A DNA stretch of 6,011 bases from Bacillota bacterium (lineage in GTDB: Bacteria > Bacillota_A > Clostridia > Peptostreptococcales > Anaerovoracaceae): positions 1-6,011 of the forward strand of contig JAFRWQ010000001.1 in the NCBI GenBank assembly GCA_017437925.1, read 5' to 3'. A model generated the notes under the pieces. That model saw nothing but the letters and a program-made list of their open reading frames with translations, did not search any database and was not told the origin of the DNA. A program made the translations under genes and the position numbers. Of this stretch, positions 1-6,011 are shown piece by piece. Positions within the stretch are counted from its first letter, which is position 1. Each line of letters starts with the position of its first letter.

Positions 1-2627
1 ACGTGCTGGATGAGATCATAAAGGATCATCCCGTCCTCCTCAACCGCGCCCCGACCCTGCACAGACTGGGCATCCAGGCCTTTGAGCCTGTCCTGGTCGA
101 AGGCAAGGCCATCAAGCTGCACCCCCTGGTCTGCACCGCATACAACGCCGACTTCGACGGCGACCAGATGGCAGTCCACGTGCCTCTCTCCGTAGAGGCC
201 CAGGCCGAGGCCCGTTTCCTCATGCTGTCGGTAAACAACATACTGGCTCCCAAGGACGGGTCCCCCATCACCACCCCGACTCAGGACATGATACTGGGCT
301 CCTACTACCTGACCTACCCCGGCACCTGCGTGAAGGTGAGGGAGGACGGCACCGAGGACCACGCCATCGACGAGTTCGAAGACGTAGTGCCCTTCGAAAG
401 AAGGACCGGCGAAAACGGCGAAGAGTGGTTCTGGGAAGATCCCAAGGAAAAGGATCCCGAAAAGAAGGTCCTGACAGTAGCCCTCACAGCCGAAGAGGCT
501 GCCGACGGAAGCCTTAAGACCAAGCTCCTGAGCCCGACCGAGGTAAAGAGCAGAAGGGACGGCTTTGTGAGAGTCCCCGAAAAGGGAGACGGCAAGGTCT
601 TCTGCGACGAAGCCGAGATGCTCATGGCCTACCAGACCGGAGCCATAGGCATCCACGCCCGCGTCAAGGTCATGATGAGCGACGGCGAGAGACAGCAGCT
701 GGTCGAATCCACCGTAGGCCGCTTCATCTTCAACGAGGAGATCCCCCAGGATCTGGGCTACATCACCGACAGGGATGAGAGACCCTTCTCCATGGAGATC
801 TGCAGGCTCGTCAAGAAGAAGGACCTGACCGACATCATCGACCGCTGCTTCAGGCGCCACGGCAACACCGAGACCGTCAAGATGATGGACCACATCAAGG
901 ATACCGGATTCAAGTATTCCACCAAGGCGGCCATCACCATCAGTATAGGCGACATGCTCATGCCTCCCCAGAAGGCCCAGATCATCGCCGCGGCACAGGC
1001 CAAGGTCGACAAGTATCAGGCAGCCTACAGGCGCGGCCTCATGAGCAACGCCGAGCGCTACGAGAAGGTCATAGAGATCTGGCACCAGGCCACCGACGAC
1101 GTGGCCGACGCTCTGATGAACTGCCTGCCCGCCGACAACAACCTGAAGATCATGGCAGACTCCGGCGCCCGCGGTTCCAAGAACCAGATCCGTCAGATCG
1201 GCGGAATGCGAGGCCTTATGGCCAACGCCACCGGTAAGACCATAGAGGTGCCCATCACCGCCAACTTCCGCGAAGGACTGTCGGTCATGGAGTACTTCCT
1301 CTCCTCCAACGGAGCCAGAAAGGGCCTTGCCGACACCGCTCTGCGTACCGCCGACTCGGGTTACCTGACCAGACGTCTGGTCGACGTTTCCCACAACGTC
1401 ATAGTGCGCGAGAACGACTGCGGCACCAACGAAGGCATCGAAGTGAGAGCCTTCACCGACGGCAAGGAGACCATAGAGGCTCTGAGGCTCAGGATCTCCG
1501 GCAGGACCGCCCTTGAAGACGTCATAGATCCCGCTTCCGGCGAAGTGCTGGTGGAGGCGGGCGAGGAGATCAGCGACGATCAGGCTGAAGCCATCGAGAA
1601 GGCCGGCATCGAGACCGTCAAGATCCGCTCGGTCATGACCTGCGGCTGCGAGCACGGCGTCTGCGCCAAGTGCTACGGCAGGAACCTGGCCACCGGCGAG
1701 CACGTGACCATAGGCGAGGCCGTAGGCATCATCGCCGCCCAGTCCATAGGCGAGCCGGGCACCCAGCTGACCATGAGGACCTTCCACTCCGGCGGTATTT
1801 CCGTCGCGGGCAACGACATCACTCAGGGTCTTCCCCGTGTAGAGGAGCTCTTCGAGGCCAGAAAGCCCAAGGGCGTCGCCGAGATCTGCGAGATCAACGG
1901 CGAGGTCGTGGCCATCGAGCCCACCAACGACAACAAGACCGCCATCACCGTCAGGGGCGAGGAAGAAGCCCGCTATGTGGTACCCTACGGCGCCAGACTC
2001 AACGTCAAGGTCGGCGACAAGGTATCCAAGGGCGACGGCCTGACCAAGGGCCCCCTCAATCCCCACGACATACTCCGCCTCAACGGAGTGGGCGGCGTCT
2101 ACCAGTACCTGATCAAAGAGGTACAGAGGGTATACAGGCAGCAGGGCGTCGACATCAACGACAAGCACATCGAGGTCATAGTGAGCCAGATGCTCTCCAA
2201 GATCCATGTGGACGACGTGGGCGACACCAGGCTTCTGCCCGGCGGCCTCTACAGCCTCTATGAGATCAGGCAGGCCAACGAAGCCCTTGAAGAGGGCCAG
2301 AGGCCCGCGGTCGGCGAAAGGACCCTCCTGGGCATCACCAAGGCGTCCCTCGCCACCAGCTCCTTCCTCTCCGCGGCGTCCTTCCAGGAGACCACCAGGG
2401 TCCTGACCGACGCGGCCATAAAGGGCAAGACCGACAACCTGCTCGGCCTTAAGGAGAACGTCATAATAGGCAAGCTGATACCCGCCGGCACCGGCATGAA
2501 GCAGTACCGCAGCGTGGCCGTGGACTACGGCGTCAACACCGAGTTCATGGAGTCCTTCACCAGGGAAGAGGAAGCTCCCCAGCCCGAAGAAGACTACAGC
2601 GGCCTTGAAAAGATAATAGCGGAGTAG
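1..2627 (+). CDS. rpoC: DNA-directed RNA polymerase subunit beta' (5'-truncated by window edge)
   Basis: This is the catalytic beta' subunit of RNA polymerase. It is open from the window edge: bases 1-2 end a cut codon, and 874 residues (counted from base 3) run to a TAG stop. By comparison with E. coli RpoC about 400 N-terminal residues are missing, including the clamp and first zinc site, so the GTG at base 3 is an internal Val codon and not a start. Visible landmarks: NADFDGDQ with the Mg-binding Asp at residues 50, 52 and 54; the bridge helix [20 protein letters not shown] at 437-456; the second zinc site Cys473, Cys547, Cys554 and Cys557, with one extra Cys at 549; and the trigger loop TMRTFH with Met591 and His595. 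No large insertion follows the trigger loop, unlike in proteobacteria. Two features are unusual: about 84 extra residues near 105-194 (listed separately) and an acidic C-terminal tail. Only 12 bp separate the stop from the next promoter's -35 box, with no terminator between. Identity is certain. Confidence 0.99.
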   Translation, partial: VLDEIIKDHPVLLNRAPTLHRLGIQAFEPVLVEGKAIKLHPLVCTAYNADFDGDQMAVHVPLSVEAQAEARFLMLSVNNILAPKDGSPITTPTQDMILGSYYLTYPGTCVKVREDGTEDHAIDEFEDVVPFERRTGENGEEWFWEDPKEKDPEKKVLTVALTAEEAADGSLKTKLLSPTEVKSRRDGFVRVPEKGDGKVFCDEAEMLMAYQTGAIGIHARVKVMMSDGERQQLVESTVGRFIFNEEIPQDLGYITDRDERPFSMEICRLVKKKDLTDIIDRCFRRHGNTETVKMMDHIKDTGFKYSTKAAITISIGDMLMPPQKAQIIAAAQAKVDKYQAAYRRGLMSNAERYEKVIEIWHQATDDVADALMNCLPADNNLKIMADSGARGSKNQIRQIGGMRGLMANATGKTIEVPITANFREGLSVMEYFLSSNGARKGLADTALRTADSGYLTRRLVDVSHNVIVRENDCGTNEGIEVRAFTDGKETIEALRLRISGRTALEDVIDPASGEVLVEAGEEISDDQAEAIEKAGIETVKIRSVMTCGCEHGVCAKCYGRNLATGEHVTIGEAVGIIAAQSIGEPGTQLTMRTFHSGGISVAGNDITQGLPRVEELFEARKPKGVAEICEINGEVVAIEPTNDNKTAITVRGEEEARYVVPYGARLNVKVGDKVSKGDGLTKGPLNPHDILRLNGVGGVYQYLIKEVQRVYRQQGVDINDKHIEVIVSQMLSKIHVDDVGDTRLLPGGLYSLYEIRQANEALEEGQRPAVGERTLLGITKASLATSSFLSAASFQETTRVLTDAAIKGKTDNLLGLKENVIIGKLIPAGTGMKQYRSVAVDYGVNTEFMESFTREEEAPQPEEDYSGLEKIIAE
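315..584 (+). other. Lineage-specific insertion inside RpoC (pore-domain region)
   Basis: Between the conserved segment ending GSYYLT (residues 99-104) and the segment starting GDGKVF (195-200) the protein carries about 90 residues. From memory, B. subtilis and E. coli have roughly six to ten there. The extra stretch is highly charged and hydrophilic, with the aromatic, acidic patch [16 protein letters not shown] (140-155) followed by a more ordered part ([18 protein letters not shown], 157-174). The reading frame and codon style are the same as in the flanking gene, and no stop or frame change occurs, so this is a real protein insertion and not an inserted element or assembly error. The position is just after the active-site Asp loop, at the start of the pore/secondary-channel region (Rpb1 domain 3). 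Edges are approximate to about ten residues because no alignment was run. Its function is unknown. Confidence 0.8.
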
Positions 2628-2639
2628 CTCAATTATCAT

Positions 2640-2668
2640 TTGACTTGAGCGCTGATAACTGATATAAT
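2640..2668 (+). promoter_or_regulatory. Strong sigma-A promoter of the str operon
   Basis: TTGACT (2640-2645) matches the -35 consensus at five of six bases, and TATAAT (2663-2668) is a perfect -10. The spacer is the optimal 17 bp and carries the extended -10 dinucleotide TG at 2660-2661. Transcription should start near 2674-2677, giving an rpsL leader of about 70 nt. The promoter begins 12 bp after the rpoC stop with no terminator between, so str genes are probably served both by read-through from rpoBC and by this promoter. A weak inverted repeat TTATCA/TGATAA (2633-2638 and 2653-2658) overlaps the element. Confidence 0.85.
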
Positions 2669-2677
2669 CCGTTTGTT

Positions 2678-2711
2678 GTGCAGAAAGAGGACTTCTGTCC
2701 TTTTTCTGCGC
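2678..2711 (+). promoter_or_regulatory. 15-bp stem-loop in the rpsL leader
   Basis: GTGCAGAAAGAGGAC (2678-2692) pairs with 2697-2711 over 15 consecutive positions, including two G-U pairs, around a TTCT loop. It starts within a few nucleotides of the predicted transcript 5' end. It is not followed by a U-run (next bases are TCACATAAAATC), so it does not look like an intrinsic terminator. Its pyrimidine-rich 3' arm can alternatively pair with the rpsL Shine-Dalgarno region at 2728-2739. Known roles of 5'-terminal hairpins include mRNA stabilisation and translational control; which applies here is not shown by the sequence. Confidence 0.75.
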
Positions 2712-2730
2712 TCACATAAAATCTTGAGGA

Positions 2731-2736
2731 AAGGAG
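2731..2736 (+). promoter_or_regulatory. rpsL ribosome binding site
   Basis: AAGGAG lies 8 nt before the ATG at 2745. It fixes the start at MPTINQLV, the conserved S12 N-terminus. The frame stays open upstream to a TTG at 2673, but that would add 24 residues not found in S12, and the TTG lies at or before the predicted transcription start. Confidence 0.9.
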
Positions 2737-2744
2737 AAGATTTA

Positions 2745-3167
2745 ATGCCTACCATTAACCAATTGGTAAGAGAAGGCAGGACCCAGTCCGAAAAGAAGAG
2801 CAACAGCCCCGCACTGCTCAGAGGAATGAACTCCCTTAAGAGAGTCCCCACTGACGTAAAGGCTCCTCAGAAGAGAGGCGTTTGCACTTCCGTAAAGACT
2901 GTAACCCCGAAGAAGCCGAACTCAGCCCTGCGCAAGGTCGCCCGTGTTCGCCTCACCAACGGAATCGAAGTTACCGCTTATATTCCCGGGATCGGTCATA
3001 ACCTTCAGGAGCACAGCGTTGTGCTGATCAGAGGCGGAAGAGTTAAGGATCTGCCCGGTGTCAGATATCACATCGTCAGAGGTACTCTGGATACCGCCGG
3101 CGTCGCCAACCGCGGCCAGGCCCGTTCCAAGTACGGTGCAAAGAGACCCAAGGCAAAGAAGAAGTAA
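2745..3167 (+). CDS. rpsL: 30S ribosomal protein S12
   Basis: S12 sits at the decoding centre of the small subunit and controls tRNA selection accuracy. The 140-residue protein is complete, from [12 protein letters not shown] to a Lys-rich tail, and ends with TAA. Conserved blocks are PQKRGVCT (41-48), [11 protein letters not shown] (54-64), [20 protein letters not shown] (84-103) and [10 protein letters not shown] (127-136). Lys56 and Lys101 correspond to the E. coli residues whose mutation gives streptomycin resistance; both are wild-type Lys, so no such resistance is predicted from rpsL. Asp102 is the position that RimO methylthiolates in some bacteria. Compared with E. coli there are 13 extra residues at about 25-40 ([16 protein letters not shown]), a form seen in Bacillus and many Clostridia. 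It is the first gene after the str promoter. Confidence 0.99.
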   Translation: MPTINQLVREGRTQSEKKSNSPALLRGMNSLKRVPTDVKAPQKRGVCTSVKTVTPKKPNSALRKVARVRLTNGIEVTAYIPGIGHNLQEHSVVLIRGGRVKDLPGVRYHIVRGTLDTAGVANRGQARSKYGAKRPKAKKK

Positions 3168-3195
3168 GCCTTAAGGTCAAAACAGAAGTTATTAC

Positions 3196-3204
3196 TGATA
3201 TATA
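3196..3204 (+). promoter_or_regulatory. Possible internal promoter (extended -10) upstream of rpsG
   Basis: TGATATATA is an extended -10 like sequence in an AT-rich part of the rpsL-rpsG spacer. It shares the 9-mer ACTGATATA (3194-3202) with the strong promoter upstream of rpsL (2658-2666). The hexamer 17 bp upstream (GTCAAA, 3176-3181) is a poor -35, matching three of six bases. If active, transcription would begin near 3210, just before the hairpin at 3213. The call is weak. Confidence 0.25.
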
Positions 3205-3212
3205 TCGGGATC

Positions 3213-3237
3213 ATGCCCATTTACATAGATTGGGCAT
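3213..3237 (+). promoter_or_regulatory. Stem-loop in the rpsL-rpsG spacer
   Basis: ATGCCCA (3213-3219) and TGGGCAT (3231-3237) form a perfect 7-bp stem around an 11-nt loop. The following bases (TACGGCATTTATG) contain no U-run, so it is not a terminator. The spacer between these two genes holds the S7 autoregulatory site in E. coli. This hairpin is therefore a candidate control element, although I could not see convincing mimicry of the 16S rRNA S7 site. Confidence 0.5.
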
Positions 3238-3258
3238 TACGGCATTTATGAATGATGA

Positions 3259-3771
<513 letters not shown>

Positions 3772-3793
3772 CAACAACAAATCATTACGGTAG

Positions 3794-3801
3794 AAAGGAG
3801 G
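3794..3801 (+). promoter_or_regulatory. fusA ribosome binding site
   Basis: AAAGGAGG lies 7 nt before the fusA ATG, within a 37-bp spacer. The spacer starts with an unstructured CAACAACAA stretch after the rpsG stop. No promoter or terminator is visible in it, so fusA is expected to be co-transcribed with rpsG. Confidence 0.9.
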
Positions 3802-3808
3802 AAAGATC

Positions 3809-6011
<2,203 letters not shown>

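Noticed and set aside
3..5. GTG at the left edge as a start for an 874-residue protein
   Set aside because: The residues there are the conserved interior of RpoC just before the catalytic NADFDGD motif. The gene simply runs off the window.
1670..2263. 197-codon Arg/Gly-rich frame within rpoC on the + strand
   Set aside because: The low-complexity composition is typical of an out-of-frame reading of GC-rich sequence, and it overlaps the conserved trigger-loop part of RpoC.
2633..2658. TTATCA/TGATAA inverted repeat over the str promoter as a repressor operator
   Set aside because: It has only six base pairs separated by 14 bp in an AT-rich region, too weak to call without conservation data.
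2678..2711. Leader hairpin as a rho-independent terminator of rpoC
   Set aside because: The U-rich tract is inside the stem and no U-run follows on either strand. It also lies downstream of a strong promoter.
2673..2744. TTG-started N-terminal extension of rpsL
   Set aside because: It adds 24 residues absent from S12, covers the leader hairpin, and its start is at or before the predicted transcription start. The ATG at 2745 has a good Shine-Dalgarno and the conserved MPTINQ start.

Overview
The window is a stretch of core gene-expression machinery, all on the + strand, in the conserved order rpoC (3' part) - rpsL - rpsG - fusA - tuf (5' end). This is the end of the RNA polymerase beta/beta' operon running into the str operon. 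I see no mobile element, CRISPR array, tRNA, rRNA, toxin or defence gene, and no broken gene. The window does not contain an undescribed multi-gene system. The points worth a second look are an insertion in RpoC and the RNA structure in the spacers.

Organism: a bacterium, most likely a GC-rich member of the Clostridia or a close Firmicutes relative. This rests on the S12 form, which carries 13 extra residues between SPALL and APQKRGVC as in Bacillus and many Clostridia. RpoC also lacks the large trigger-loop insertion of proteobacteria, and the Shine-Dalgarno sequences are strong and purine-rich. No species can be named from the sequence. In B. subtilis a small L7Ae-like gene (ybxF/rplGB) lies between rpoC and rpsL; here the two genes are only 117 bp apart and that gene is absent.

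Layout: 1-2627 is the C-terminal two-thirds of RpoC, starting just before the catalytic NADFDGD motif. 2628-2744 is a spacer with a near-consensus sigma-A promoter, a 15-bp hairpin starting almost at the predicted transcript 5' end, and the rpsL ribosome binding site. 2745-3167 is rpsL. 3168-3300 is a 133-bp spacer with two hairpins, a promoter-like element and several micro-ORFs. 3301-3771 is rpsG, with a GTG start. 3809-5872 is fusA, and 5896 to the window end is the first 38 codons of tuf. No stretch over 300 bases lacks a gene.

How the genes work together: RpoC is the catalytic beta' subunit of RNA polymerase. S12 and S7 are small-subunit ribosomal proteins at the decoding centre and the 3' head domain. 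EF-G drives translocation and EF-Tu delivers aminoacyl-tRNA. In E. coli the str operon is autoregulated by S7 binding the rpsL-rpsG spacer; the structured spacer here makes a comparable control plausible, but that is inference.
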